A DNA stretch of 64,000 nucleotides from Alloprevotella sp. (GCA_017478625.1 JAFVDF010000009.1:62001-126000); one strand, 5' to 3'. Shown: positions 18,359-27,595, counted from the stretch's first letter. The notes: generated by a model not told the origin, from the letters alone. Made by a program: numbers and translations.

Positions 18359-18616
18359 AACTAGACGGTAGAATTGTTCTGTTTTTCCGCTACTTGCTTT
18401 TCCCTATGCAAATCCCTTTCAGAGGAGAGCGTAAAAGCCTGAAACGGCTTTGGAACAAGCGCAAAAATCGTCATCGCATTATGCCACAAACTCCCGCGCC
18501 GGACAATCCGACTTTCTGAACAATCGCGCCCTCGTACCGAATGATGAAAAGGTAAAAGAAAAGGGGGCTATCCGCCCGATGAAACCGCCTGTTTTTGCCA
18601 AGAATCCATCTGCCTG
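18359..18616. other. Non-coding stretch upstream of sodB
   Basis: No convincing gene on either strand. It holds one GCATTATGCC word at about 18478, related to the palindromic element that starts at 18617; otherwise no structure was seen. Confidence 0.5.
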
Positions 18617-18721
18617 AAAATTGCATAATGGCGTCAATTTATTGGCTTATGCAATTTGAATATTAGATACTGCAATTTCAAAATTGCAGTATGCAATCGG
18701 TCCACGCCATTATGCAATTTT
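18617..18721. repeat. Nested palindromic (MITE/REP-like) element, copy A
   Basis: Perfect 18-bp inverted terminal arms lie at 18617-18634 (AAAATTGCATAATGGCGT) and 18704-18721. Inside, 18667-18678 and 18681-18692 form a perfect 12-bp inverted repeat around a 2-base centre (CA). Single strands would fold into one long cruciform-like structure. No reading frame fills it. Similarity to copy B at 38214-38338 continues past the right arm to 18742. Confidence 0.85.
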
Positions 18722-18744
18722 TCCGTCCCATAATGCGGTTTTCA

Positions 18745-18783
18745 AAAACAACGGCGCAGGCGACACAATAGTGAGGCCTGCGC
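18745..18783 (-). terminator. Terminator of the FadL-type gene
   Basis: Stem GCGCAGGC (18776-18783 on the minus strand) with GCCTGCGC (18754-18761), followed on the minus strand by CGTTGTTTTTG. Confidence 0.6.
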
Positions 18784-18830
18784 ACGGAGGAGAGAGTGGA
18801 ACGTAAATATAGAATTATTGTAGAAAAACC

Positions 18831-20189
18831 TTAGAACTTATAATCTATTCCGAGGCCCAAGACGCGGTTCGTCCGGGAATAGACATCTGTGCCTGCGAGC
18901 GTGGTGCTGGCATATCCGGGCGTTCCGGCGGGCACGTTGACGGTGTAGTCAGAATACATCGTCCAGAAATAACCCACATTGACTGTCAGATGTTTGTTTA
19001 TGTTGATTGCACCGCCCAGTCCGACGCTCCAACTGTCGCACGCAAAGGAGGTATTTTGCTGGTAGTCGTCCGAAAGTCCGTAGTCGGTACGCTGAGCTCC
19101 GGCACTGACCGTAAACATTTTGTTGATGTCCCATTCTATTCCGGCAAGGAACTCTTGCGTGCCGTGAGTGAGCGCTTTCTGTCGCTCGCCCGATAAGTGG
19201 GCATGTTTATCGTCGAAGAAATGATACTCCAAAGTGGCTCGAAGATTCGGACGGAACTCATATCCGACGGCAGCCACTAAGAGAGCCGGCGAGTCGTAAC
19301 GTGTTTTGGCCCCGTCGCGATAGGCTGCCACCTTGTCGCCTAATAGTGCGACAGACTGCTCCGGCGTCATTCCGGCAATTTCTACGGCCAGTTCGTTGGT
19401 CTTATTAGGAATATTGAGTTTTGTACGGAACTCGTAGCGCGCAGATACGGTAAGCGGGCCTCTGTGATAATTGAGTCCTACAATAGGATTGAAGCCCCAG
19501 CCCGTCTGATCGGTGTCCAGACGCATGCCAGCCAGTTGCGCAGGAAGCCCAAGGGCGGAAGCAACGGCAGGTTGGGGCGACACGTAGAGATGTCCGCGAT
19601 AATAGCCGTCATAATAATTGGCCCTCACGCCTACAGAGGCAGACCAATCGCGCGCAAAGCGGTAGGCAAACGATACCTGGCCTCCAAAAACATATTGCTT
19701 ACCTTTCATAGAAGCATCGATAGTATAAGTGTCGGGCGTCATACCACGCTGAGCCATCAGGGCCATGACGGGGGCCGACAGCATAGGCAGACCGTCGTCG
19801 TACTTTACATAGCCGCCACTTCCGACAATACCTATCATTGCAGACACGGCTATCTTATCTTTATGCCACGCGGCAAACAATCCAGGCACAAATGGCGCCG
19901 ACGCCTTTCCGCGGAATTTGTGCGTATTATTGGGATCTGTGAACAGAGGGAAGGTAGTTGTTATGTCACGGTCCTGATGTGGACGTTGCCAATTAAAGGA
20001 GAGTTGCCAACCTTCATACCCCCACACAAGTCCTGCAGGGTTGCTGTATGCTGCATCTATACCGAGCGAAGCTCCCCGAGCCATCATACGGTCAAATGCA
20101 ATATGGTAATTCGTGTTGGTCATAATGCCACCTGCAAACAAGCTTGTCGCACAAACTGACATCAATAGGGCAAGGAATAATTTCTTCAT
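18831..20189 (-). CDS. FadL/OmpP1-type outer membrane transport protein
   Basis: 452 residues with a signal peptide (MKKLFLALLMSVCATSLFAGG). The mature start GGIMTNTNYHIAFDRMMARGASLGIDAAYSNPAG matches the hatch region of the FadL/TodX family (PF03349), and alternating beta strands end in an aromatic residue (LGIDYKF), as barrel proteins do. The family carries hydrophobic compounds such as long-chain fatty acids across the outer membrane. It is monocistronic, with its own terminator and its divergent neighbour being an AraC regulator 160 bases away. Confidence 0.88.
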   Translation of the reverse strand: MKKLFLALLMSVCATSLFAGGIMTNTNYHIAFDRMMARGASLGIDAAYSNPAGLVWGYEGWQLSFNWQRPHQDRDITTTFPLFTDPNNTHKFRGKASAPFVPGLFAAWHKDKIAVSAMIGIVGSGGYVKYDDGLPMLSAPVMALMAQRGMTPDTYTIDASMKGKQYVFGGQVSFAYRFARDWSASVGVRANYYDGYYRGHLYVSPQPAVASALGLPAQLAGMRLDTDQTGWGFNPIVGLNYHRGPLTVSARYEFRTKLNIPNKTNELAVEIAGMTPEQSVALLGDKVAAYRDGAKTRYDSPALLVAAVGYEFRPNLRATLEYHFFDDKHAHLSGERQKALTHGTQEFLAGIEWDINKMFTVSAGAQRTDYGLSDDYQQNTSFACDSWSVGLGGAININKHLTVNVGYFWTMYSDYTVNVPAGTPGYASTTLAGTDVYSRTNRVLGLGIDYKF

Positions 20190-20349
20190 AGCGTGAGTGG
20201 ATTAGTTATGTTTACGGGTGCAAAGGTCTGTCCTTTTACAAAATTACATATTGGCAATTTTGTCTACATACTTGCCATATTGTAAGAAAAATATAGAAAA
20301 ACCATAAATAAGGCATATTTTACTTAACTTTACCGTCAAATCGACTGAT

Positions 20350-21225
20350 ATGCTTATAGATACTTTCAATTTGCAACTCGGACAGTACGGAGAGCGCTGG
20401 AAACAGAACGGCCGGATATATGTACACGCCGACTTCTTTATGCTACGCGATTTTGCCCTGCACGAACAGCAATTTCTCATACCCTCACAGCCTTATTTGT
20501 TGCGCGAAGGACGCGTCGTGCTGGTCAGAAAAGGAGAAGCGCGATATAGTTTTAATCTGGTGGAGCATTGTTTCCGCGCAGGCGACCTTGTGGTGTTCAG
20601 CGCCGATACACTCGTAGAAAAACAGGGCCATTCTGCCGACTTCCAATTTGATGCGTTCAATTTCCCCGCGCCTACTTCGACCAATCCGGAAGCACCTTCT
20701 TACATCTGCCTGCATCTAAACGAACAGACGCAGCCTGTGGTAGAACAGCACTTCGCCCTAATCTGGCAACTCGTGCAGGAAACTCCGACTTTTCCCGAAG
20801 ATAATGTCCGCCTGCTGACTGCCTCTCTTCTAGAGTATGTGCGCATACAAAACGCGGAGCCATCTACAAGCCGACCCGTCAATCGGCGAGACGAATTACT
20901 TCGGCGTTTCGTAAGCCTGGTCAGTCGGTTTGCCGCACGCGAGCGTACTGTCAGTTTCTATGCTAATAAACTATGTCTGGCCCCGCATTATCTGAGCACA
21001 CTTATCAAGGAAGTGAGCGGACAGACCGTGATGCAATGGATCAACCAAACCTGCGTCAAAGAAATTAAAGTATGGCTTGCGTACAGTGATGATTCGGCTG
21101 CAGAGATAGCCCATAGGCTCAATTTTCCCTGTCCTGCTTCACTGACAAAATTCTTTAAGCGGGAAACCGGTTTGACGCCCTCGGGATTTCGTCACAAGGT
21201 GCAAGAAAATCATTTGACAGTCTAA
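20350..21225 (+). CDS. AraC-family transcriptional regulator
   Basis: 291 residues. Residues 1-170 form a cupin-like sensor region (LREGRVVLVRKGEARYSFNLVEHCFRAGDLVVF is a typical beta-rich AraC N-domain). The last 100 residues carry two helix-turn-helix units: FYANKLCLAPHYLSTLIKEV with SGQTVMQW, and SAAEIAHRLNFPCPASLTKFFKRETGLTPSGFR. The effector is unknown. It is divergent from the FadL-type porin, which is an obvious candidate target, but no operator was identified. Confidence 0.92.
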   Translation: MLIDTFNLQLGQYGERWKQNGRIYVHADFFMLRDFALHEQQFLIPSQPYLLREGRVVLVRKGEARYSFNLVEHCFRAGDLVVFSADTLVEKQGHSADFQFDAFNFPAPTSTNPEAPSYICLHLNEQTQPVVEQHFALIWQLVQETPTFPEDNVRLLTASLLEYVRIQNAEPSTSRPVNRRDELLRRFVSLVSRFAARERTVSFYANKLCLAPHYLSTLIKEVSGQTVMQWINQTCVKEIKVWLAYSDDSAAEIAHRLNFPCPASLTKFFKRETGLTPSGFRHKVQENHLTV

Positions 21226-21277
21226 CCACACTCTTTGCAACTACAAACCACCCTCCAGAATTATTGTTTAACACAAA

Positions 21278-21348
21278 AGCCTGCCCGCCGGTGGCCGTAT
21301 GTTGCTTCTGTCTGACAGAAAGTATATTCTGTAAGTATAAAGCAGGCT
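21278..21348. other. Structured intergenic segment before tRNA-Arg
   Basis: AGCCTGC (21278-21284) pairs with GCAGGCT (21342-21348), and inside is the 7-1-7 inverted repeat TTCTGTC-T-GACAGAA around 21306-21320. It could be a 3' UTR of the AraC gene or an RNA; no promoter was recognised. Confidence 0.35.
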
Positions 21349-21392
21349 CCACTCCAAGCGGATGCCTGAGTCCTCAGCAGAACGGATACAGA

Positions 21393-21424
21393 TTTGGCAT
21401 TATGGCATAATTGGCTTAACTTTG
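21393..21424 (+). promoter_or_regulatory. Promoter of tRNA-Arg
   Basis: TTTG at 21393-21396, 20-base spacer, TAACTTTG at 21417-21424; the tRNA starts at 21452. Confidence 0.7.
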
Positions 21425-21451
21425 CCCTCCGTAGGACGAACTGATACAACT

Positions 21452-21523
21452 GCCCTGATAGTTCAATGGATAGAACAAGTCTCTCCTAAAGATTAGATCT
21501 GAGTTCGATTCTCAGTCGGGGTA
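21452..21523 (+). tRNA. tRNA-Arg (anticodon CCT)
   Basis: Cloverleaf by hand: acceptor GCCCTGA with TCGGGGT, D arm GTTC-AATGGATA-GAAC, anticodon stem AGTCT/AGATT with loop CTCCTAA (anticodon CCT, reads AGG), T arm CTGAG-TTCGATT-CTCAG. The discriminator is A, and CCA is not encoded. It stands alone with its own promoter and a strong terminator. Confidence 0.93.
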
Positions 21524-21529
21524 CTAAAG

Positions 21530-21560
21530 AAAGGGAAGCGAAAAATTTCGCTTCCCTTTG
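21530..21560. terminator. Terminator between tRNA-Arg and asd
   Basis: AAGGGAAGCGAAA pairs with TTTCGCTTCCCTT. It sits between the convergent tRNA and asd, with A/T runs on both sides, so it can act on both strands. Confidence 0.75.
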
Positions 21561-21597
21561 TTATGGATTCGTCGTATAGACTTATCGACCCACAGCC

Positions 21598-22599
21598 TTA
21601 TTCTGCCTGAATAAGGTACTCTGCAATCTGCACAGCGTTTAAAGCTGCGCCCTTACGGATCTGGTCTCCCGTCAGCCAAAGCGTCAATCCGTTGGGATTG
21701 GCCAAATCTTTACGCAGACGGCCTACATAGATATCGTCTTTTCCTGCCGTAAACAATGGCATAGGATAGAGACCTTGGCTCGCGTCATCGACCAACTGGA
21801 CGCCCGGAGCCTTCTGCAAAGCCTGACGAACTTCCTCTATATCTACAGGTGCTGATGTCTCAATCCATACATTCTCGCTATGGCTACGCAGGCTGGGCAC
21901 ACGAACACACGAAGCCGAGGTACGCACATCGCTGTGCATGATTTTTTGCGTTTCGTGGAACATCTTCATCTCTTCTTTCGTGTAGTCATTCTCCAGAAAT
22001 ACATCAACCTGCGGTATCATATTGAAAGCAAGCTGATGCGGGAACTTCTTGACCGTAGGCTCCTTTCCGTCGAGCACTTCCCTGCACTGTTGCAGTAATT
22101 CGGCCATTGCGGCGGCTCCCGACCCGCTGGCAGCTTGGTACGTGGATACGTGAATGCGCTGTATGTGGCTCATCTCCTCTATCGGCTTAAGGACAACGAC
22201 CATCATAATAGTAGTACAGTTTGGATTGGCTATGATATTTCGCGGACGCACTAATGCATCCTGTGCGTTGCATTCGGGAACCACGAGCGGCACATCTTCT
22301 TCCATGCGAAAAGCACTAGAGTTGTCAATCATTACTGCGCCATGTCGGGTAATAGTATCGGCAAATTCCTTGGAAACACTGGCGCCTGCAGACGTAAACG
22401 CATAGTCCACGCCAAGAAAATCGTCGCCGTGTTGCAAAAGTCGGATGGGCACGTCGGTCTCCTTATAGCGACAAGTCGTCCCCGCACTGCGTGCAGAGCC
22501 AAAAAGAAGAAGTTCATCAATGGGAAAATTGCGTTCGTCAAGAATACGGAGGAACTCTTGTCCAACTGCACCGCTGGCACCCACAATAGCTACTTTCAT
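21598..22599 (-). CDS. asd: Aspartate-semialdehyde dehydrogenase
   Basis: Reduces beta-aspartyl phosphate to aspartate semialdehyde with NADPH, on the path to lysine/diaminopimelate, threonine and methionine. 333 residues. The N-terminal [14 protein letters not shown] is the NADP-binding loop, the catalytic cysteine is Cys128 in ANPNCTT, and the C-terminal ACT-free dimerisation part is complete ([38 protein letters not shown]). Transcribed alone, ending at the shared terminator. A hairpin lies in its predicted leader (about 22637-22681). Confidence 0.96.
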   Translation of the reverse strand: MKVAIVGASGAVGQEFLRILDERNFPIDELLLFGSARSAGTTCRYKETDVPIRLLQHGDDFLGVDYAFTSAGASVSKEFADTITRHGAVMIDNSSAFRMEEDVPLVVPECNAQDALVRPRNIIANPNCTTIMMVVVLKPIEEMSHIQRIHVSTYQAASGSGAAAMAELLQQCREVLDGKEPTVKKFPHQLAFNMIPQVDVFLENDYTKEEMKMFHETQKIMHSDVRTSASCVRVPSLRSHSENVWIETSAPVDIEEVRQALQKAPGVQLVDDASQGLYPMPLFTAGKDDIYVGRLRKDLANPNGLTLWLTGDQIRKGAALNAVQIAEYLIQAE

Positions 22600-22636
22600 A
22601 TCAACAGGATTTAGAAATTCTTAATTTGTATTATTC

Positions 22637-22681
22637 CACCCTCTGAGGGCCGGCTCAAGCGAACTGACAAAAGGGTGGGAC
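22637..22681 (-). promoter_or_regulatory. Hairpin in predicted asd leader
   Basis: On the minus strand CCACCCT and AGGGTGG form a perfect 7-bp stem enclosing about 29 bases, between the -7 box TATTTTTG (22688-22695) and the asd ATG. The fold matches no riboswitch class known to me. Confidence 0.4.
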
Positions 22682-22687
22682 ACAGGG

Positions 22688-22695
22688 CAAAAATA
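22688..22695 (-). promoter_or_regulatory. -7 box for asd
   Basis: Minus strand TATTTTTG, a full match, about 89 bases upstream of the asd ATG. No clear -33 element. Confidence 0.45.
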
Positions 22696-22738
22696 CGGGT
22701 TTTTACAGGAATGTGGCTGGGGTTGAATTAAAAAACTG

Positions 22739-22746
22739 TACTTTTG
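22739..22746 (+). promoter_or_regulatory. -7 box for antiporter
   Basis: TACTTTTG. It overlaps the TTG that opens the longest frame (22744), so translation must begin downstream, at 22816. Confidence 0.55.
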
Positions 22747-22815
22747 CAAAAATTTTTAAGCAAACAACTCCACGAACGGGACCTTTCGTTTCGTTCGGAG
22801 TTATTATCGACTCTT

Positions 22816-24858
22816 ATGCCTCTCTCCTGGCCGACATTCCCTATCGAAAATCCGACGTGGATATTTTTCCTCGTACTGGGCATTATCCTGTTGGCTCCAG
22901 CGCTTATGAGACGGCTCCACATTCCCTCAATAGCCGGACTTATCATAGCCGGCATCGTCATAGGACCCTATGGGCTTAACGTATTAGTCCGTGACGACAG
23001 CTTTGAGCTCTTTGGAAAAGTAGGACTCTATTATATAATGTTTCTGGCAGCATTGGAAATGAACCTGCGCGACATTTCCAACTCCAGATTGCAGACTTTT
23101 CTTTTCGGGTTGCTCACGTTTGCCATACCGATGAGTCTGGGCTTTGTCGCCAACAGTCTGTTGGGCTACGGAATTGCAGCGGCAATGTTGATGGCCGCAA
23201 TGTATGCTTCCCACACATTAGTCTCTTACCCCATCGTATTGCGCTATGGCGTATCCAAGCGCAAAAGCGTCAGCCTGGCCGTAGGAGGTACGATCATTGC
23301 CGACACACTTACGCTGTTAGTATTGGCCCTTATCAGCGGTTCTTATCAGACAAACACGTCTGATCTCTACTGGCTCTGGCTACTGTTAAAAGTGCTCGCA
23401 ATCGGTACTGCCATCCTCTTTATTTTCCCTCGCATAAGCCGATTCTTTTTCCGAAAAGTGAACGACGGCGTTGTGCAGTACATATTTGTCCTCGGCCTAG
23501 TTTTCTTGTCGGCGGGACTTATGGAATTGGCAGGTATGGAGGGGATATTGGGAGCCTTCTTGGCCGGATTGGTACTCAACAGGCTAATACCTGCCACCAG
23601 TCCCCTGATGAATCACATAGAGTTTATCGGAAATGCACTCTTCATACCCTATTTCCTGATTGGAGTAGGCATGCTGATTGACTTGCGCAGTCTATTCCAA
23701 CTAAAAGCCATCGAAGTTGCACTTGTCATGATTGGGGTAAGCGTAGGCAGTAAGTGGTTGGCAGCCACAATAGGCCAACTGACCCATAAACTTAAGCCTG
23801 TCGATCGCGCCCTTATTTTCGGTCTCACGGGCTCTCGCGCAGCCGCCACTTTGGCCATTGCGCTGGTTGGTTACAATATCCTGTTGCCTGACGGAAGCCG
23901 CCTGTTTGACGATGTCATACTCAATGGTGCAATGTTACTTATCCTAGTAAGTTGTATCATAAGTTCATTCTCTACCGAGTGGGCAAGCCGAAAGATTATG
24001 CTCAGCAAAGAAATCGAGCCCATAGAGAAACCGGCTGAGGACCGTATCGTGTTGGCCGTCAATGCACCTGCACACGTCGAGCCCCTAGTGAATTTAGCAC
24101 TTACCATACGCACGCCACGCTCCACCCAGCCACTGGCTGCCATCAACATAGTGACGGATGACAATCCCAAGCAACAAGCTCAGGGAAAAGAGAGTCTGGA
24201 GCTTGCCGCAAAGCTCTCGGCGGCAGCCAACATAAGAATGCAGACACATTTGAGGTGGTCAGTAAACATTGTAAGTGGCCTGTCGCACGCTATGAAGGAG
24301 TTAGACGCGTCCGACCTATTGATAGGACTCCACAGAAAGACCCGACTGATGGAACCCTTCTTCGGCTCACTCGGTTCAGACTTGCTGGCCACGATTACAA
24401 AGCAGATCATCGTCTATCGCGCCATGCAACCGCTCAACACCATCCGTATGCTCCACCTGGTAGTGCCTCGGAGCGCGGAATTTGAGCCTGCATTTTCAGC
24501 GTGGGCCGACCGTGTGGCTTTATTGGCCAGTCATCTGGACTGCCAGATGCAGGTTTATTCGGGAAACGATACGCTGATGGCCTTACAACAGTATTGGGAG
24601 AAAACGGGGGTTACTCTTCGGTGTCACTACGAGCCTTATAACGAATGGAACGACTTCCTTCCTCTCGCAAACCGTATGCGCCCAAATCATTTAGTGATTT
24701 TTGTTTGGGCCCGCGAGAATACCGTCTCACGTCATCCTTACTTTAATATGTTGGCCACACAATTGGAAAAATATTTTTCCACTCGCAATCTAATGATGAT
24801 TATGCCTGCACAGAATCGCGGAACCATCGGAAAAACCAGCGTGCTAATTGCCAAATAG
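22816..24858 (+). CDS. CPA2-type monovalent cation:proton antiporter with C-terminal cytoplasmic domain
   Basis: 680 residues from the ATG at 22816 (MPLSWPTFPIENPTWIFF). About twelve membrane segments fill residues 15-400 and match the Na+/H+ exchanger family (PF00999), for example IAGLIIAGIVIGPYGLNVL and MEGILGAFLAGLVLNRLIP. The remaining 270 residues are soluble and resemble tandem universal-stress-protein-like folds (LVVPRSAEFEPAFSAWADRVALLA), as in many CPA2 antiporters. It probably exchanges Na+ or K+ for H+ at the inner membrane. A small membrane-anchored gene follows after 20 bases. Confidence 0.88.
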   Translation: MPLSWPTFPIENPTWIFFLVLGIILLAPALMRRLHIPSIAGLIIAGIVIGPYGLNVLVRDDSFELFGKVGLYYIMFLAALEMNLRDISNSRLQTFLFGLLTFAIPMSLGFVANSLLGYGIAAAMLMAAMYASHTLVSYPIVLRYGVSKRKSVSLAVGGTIIADTLTLLVLALISGSYQTNTSDLYWLWLLLKVLAIGTAILFIFPRISRFFFRKVNDGVVQYIFVLGLVFLSAGLMELAGMEGILGAFLAGLVLNRLIPATSPLMNHIEFIGNALFIPYFLIGVGMLIDLRSLFQLKAIEVALVMIGVSVGSKWLAATIGQLTHKLKPVDRALIFGLTGSRAAATLAIALVGYNILLPDGSRLFDDVILNGAMLLILVSCIISSFSTEWASRKIMLSKEIEPIEKPAEDRIVLAVNAPAHVEPLVNLALTIRTPRSTQPLAAINIVTDDNPKQQAQGKESLELAAKLSAAANIRMQTHLRWSVNIVSGLSHAMKELDASDLLIGLHRKTRLMEPFFGSLGSDLLATITKQIIVYRAMQPLNTIRMLHLVVPRSAEFEPAFSAWADRVALLASHLDCQMQVYSGNDTLMALQQYWEKTGVTLRCHYEPYNEWNDFLPLANRMRPNHLVIFVWARENTVSRHPYFNMLATQLEKYFSTRNLMMIMPAQNRGTIGKTSVLIAK

Positions 24859-24878
24859 TGGGCTATTATCCTATTCCC

Positions 24879-25247
24879 ATGAAACATAAAGCTATCATTT
24901 TTTCTCTTCTCTTTCTATGCATCTTGGCCGTACTTTTCTTTACGCGCCCCAGCAAAAGCCAACACGTTGAAGTAATCTCTGAAAACATTACAGAAGCGGT
25001 CAATGAAACCGCCTCACTTGACGGCGTAATGGAATATGCCCACGAGTTCGGACTGGACTATTTGCTGAAGCAAGGTGTAAAGACTTCGCTTAGTGCCGGC
25101 CTGCAATATGAAGACTACTATGTATTTACCCTTACCAAACTCCGTTTGCCGAAAGAAGACAAAGTAGTAGGAATAGGGATTGCAGGACATGTTTTTACAG
25201 CAGACAAAGATGACATTCGAAATTATATTGAAACCTATTGGCCGTAA
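24879..25247 (+). CDS. Small membrane-anchored protein (DUF4359-like)
   Basis: 122 residues from the ATG at 24879. One N-terminal hydrophobic helix (AIIFSLLFLCILAVLFF) anchors it, followed by a soluble domain of about 95 residues with YEDYYVFTLTKLRL and VVGIGIAGHVFTA. The pattern resembles DUF4359 proteins, an unassigned family; this match is from memory and tentative. It is 20 bases behind the antiporter and may be co-transcribed. Confidence 0.75.
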   Translation: MKHKAIIFSLLFLCILAVLFFTRPSKSQHVEVISENITEAVNETASLDGVMEYAHEFGLDYLLKQGVKTSLSAGLQYEDYYVFTLTKLRLPKEDKVVGIGIAGHVFTADKDDIRNYIETYWP

Positions 25248-25310
25248 CCTTAAAGAATGCAAAAAGAAGGGGTAATTATATAAAATAATTACTAAAATCG
25301 CCCTTTCACT

Positions 25311-25341
25311 ATTGCGGTTGAACGATTTATCTCTAAATTTG
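25311..25341 (+). promoter_or_regulatory. Promoter of DUF6242-DUF6089-uppS-bamA run
   Basis: ATTG at 25311-25314, 19-base spacer, TAAATTTG at 25334-25341; the first ATG is at 25428. Confidence 0.65.
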
Positions 25342-25427
25342 CAACTTAATGTATTTTGGCTTCAACGCGGGCCTGTCAGATATTCTGATGCAAATATCAA
25401 ACAGATAGACTAAATCGCTCTTCAAAA

Positions 25428-26819
25428 ATGTTCAACCGACTTTTACGCACGCTGACATACGCATTTGTCCTAAGCCTCGGACTTATCAGTTGCAACAGCG
25501 AAGACTATACCAGCGAAACTGGCTATGACAATTGTGTAGTAACCAGCGCCACTCTCGGAACACTTAAGCGGACGATGCACACAACCGTCACAGACGACAA
25601 TGGCACAACCCGAGATTCCACTTACATAGGAACACTGGTCGGCTCTGCCTATCCGCTCAGCATAGATCAGGCTTCCGGACACATTTTCAACCTTGATTCG
25701 CTTCCGTTCGAAACGGACCTTACCAAGGTTACCTTTTCCAATTTCACAGCTTCATCCAGCGTCCTGATTCGAAAACTAGGGCTAGACGAAGACACCATTT
25801 TTACATCTACCGACTCTACAGATTGTAGCGTCGTACGCCAACTTTCCGTCTATTCACCCAGTTATCGTGCTGTGCGCCACTACCTGCTTGACCTTCACGT
25901 GCATAAGGAAGTGGGCGACACGTTCCGTTGGACAAAATTGGCAGAGAATGTAACCGCTCTGGCCAATCTGACCGATCAGCGCACACTCATACGCGACAAT
26001 CAGATTTTCCTATTTGCCAAAGAAAATAGCGTAGATCCAGTGCTTCTCAGTGCGCCCACATCTGATGCCTCGAACCTGCAACGCTCTACATTAAGCCTTG
26101 CATCTATTGAGACACACAACGTAGTGCTTTATCAGAATAACTTCTACGCACTTTCCGCTGGCCAGTTAGCAGAAAGCACAGATGGCATCAATTGGTCACT
26201 GGTATCCACCTCTTACCCAGATAATTTAGATATGCTCATTTGCGCAGGTAGCGACCGATTGGTGGCTCGGGCCGGCAACAAACTACTGTCCTCCAAAGAT
26301 CTCGGGCAGACTTGGGAAGAAGAATCCTTAGAAACAGGCGGAACACTTCCCGAGGAAGAAACGTACGGTCTTAATTTCTCGTCGGCTACTAACAGCGACT
26401 ATGAAGATTTGATAATTGTAGGCTACAATGGCTCAGAGCCGTCAATCTGGAAGCAGAATGTAGATCTGACGGGCTTTGACCAATTTCCGTGGAACTACTA
26501 TTCTCTGGCCACGGACGAAGCTACAAGGCTTCCGCAGCTCCATTCCACCTCTTTGTTCCCTTATGACAAAGGTATGCTGATGCTTGGGCTTGATTCCACA
26601 AATAAGCTTAGTAAATTCTACCTAAGCAATGACGGCGGATTACATTGGTCTAGCACAGTTATTCCTCAGCCTCAGTACGCCGACTCTACTACCGGATATA
26701 CAGCGGCCGTAGATGCGCAACATTTTATCTACCTCTTTTGCAACGGCAGTGGCGAAGTTTTTCGCGGACGCCTTAATCGCTTAGGCTGGACCACCCCTCA
26801 GTATCGTTTTGAAGAATAA
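25428..26819 (+). CDS. DUF6242-type lipoprotein
   Basis: 463 residues. Lipoprotein signal peptide with lipobox LGLISC, Cys22 lipidated. Residues about 35-150 are an Ig-like DUF6242 N-domain (repeated strand pattern with VTFSNFTASSSVLIRKLGLDEDT). The rest has repeated sialidase/BNR-like turns such as STDGINWSLV, SKDLGQTWEEE and SNDGGLHWSS, indicating a beta-propeller. Likely outer-membrane or periplasmic; function unknown. It heads the envelope-assembly run and is directly followed by the DUF6089 gene. Confidence 0.85.
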   Translation: MFNRLLRTLTYAFVLSLGLISCNSEDYTSETGYDNCVVTSATLGTLKRTMHTTVTDDNGTTRDSTYIGTLVGSAYPLSIDQASGHIFNLDSLPFETDLTKVTFSNFTASSSVLIRKLGLDEDTIFTSTDSTDCSVVRQLSVYSPSYRAVRHYLLDLHVHKEVGDTFRWTKLAENVTALANLTDQRTLIRDNQIFLFAKENSVDPVLLSAPTSDASNLQRSTLSLASIETHNVVLYQNNFYALSAGQLAESTDGINWSLVSTSYPDNLDMLICAGSDRLVARAGNKLLSSKDLGQTWEEESLETGGTLPEEETYGLNFSSATNSDYEDLIIVGYNGSEPSIWKQNVDLTGFDQFPWNYYSLATDEATRLPQLHSTSLFPYDKGMLMLGLDSTNKLSKFYLSNDGGLHWSSTVIPQPQYADSTTGYTAAVDAQHFIYLFCNGSGEVFRGRLNRLGWTTPQYRFEE

Positions 26820-26847
26820 TACACCTCGTCACATTCTCCTTTGTTCT

Positions 26848-27579
26848 ATGTCGCAACCCTGTTCCATATTTTGCCTCCCGCTCCGCGCCGTTTTTTTAGC
26901 CTGTGCGATGTCCCTGTGGATAGTACAAGCCAATTCGCTCAAAGCGCAGGACGACACCGTTTATCGGTTGGAATTGGGACTTGGAGCCGGTTGTGGATTC
27001 GGAATAAACGATTTGGGTTCAAAATTATATGGCAATACAGGTGCTGCCGCTGGACTCATTGCACGATTCCCCCTCAATCCGCGTATGGCCATAAAGTTGT
27101 CACTCAACTACCTGCGCGTGTCAGGAAACAATGCCGGACTAGACGACTTTTACCCTGTGCTGACTGCGGGTTCTTCAGCAGAAAGGATGATGTATGAGGC
27201 TTCGGGCTCTCTATTCGACCTCGGCGGACTCTACGAACTCCATCTTTTGCCCTATGGCTGGCAGAAAGGTTATCAAGGCTATAAGCGCTTCACTCCCTAT
27301 CTCCAATTAGGCTTCGGACTTACCTATTCAGCCGTAGGAAAAGCCTTTACCGCAAATTTCCCCGTCGGACTTGGTGTGAAATGGAAGATTGCAGAGCGAC
27401 TGAATGCCGGATTAAGTTGGACATTCCACTTTACGCCAAATGACAAACTCGAAGGCCTTGAAGCACCACATGGAATAAAATCAGAAGGCTTCCGCAATAA
27501 GGATCATTACAACCTTACAATGCTTTCCCTTACATACGATCTTTCGCCACGTTGCCCCAGTTGCAACAAAGACAGATAA
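26848..27579 (+). CDS. DUF6089-type outer membrane barrel protein
   Basis: 243 residues from the ATG at 26848; the frame is open back to a TTG at 26809 overlapping the previous gene, so the start is uncertain. A signal peptide ends near NSLKAQ. The mature part is a small eight-strand-like barrel (YRLELGLGAGCGFGINDLG, TPYLQLGFGLTY, LPVGLGVKWKIAERLNAGLSW). The DUF6089 assignment rests on this pattern and on its position just upstream of uppS and bamA, where such a gene commonly lies in Bacteroidales. It ends with CPSC, two cysteines of unknown role. Confidence 0.82.
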   Translation: MSQPCSIFCLPLRAVFLACAMSLWIVQANSLKAQDDTVYRLELGLGAGCGFGINDLGSKLYGNTGAAAGLIARFPLNPRMAIKLSLNYLRVSGNNAGLDDFYPVLTAGSSAERMMYEASGSLFDLGGLYELHLLPYGWQKGYQGYKRFTPYLQLGFGLTYSAVGKAFTANFPVGLGVKWKIAERLNAGLSWTFHFTPNDKLEGLEAPHGIKSEGFRNKDHYNLTMLSLTYDLSPRCPSCNKDR

Positions 27580-27595
27580 TCCCATCCACTTACCG

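Noticed and set aside
22600..22700. Lysine riboswitch before asd
   Set aside because: The leader is too short (about 80 nt) and lacks the conserved junction; only one hairpin is visible.
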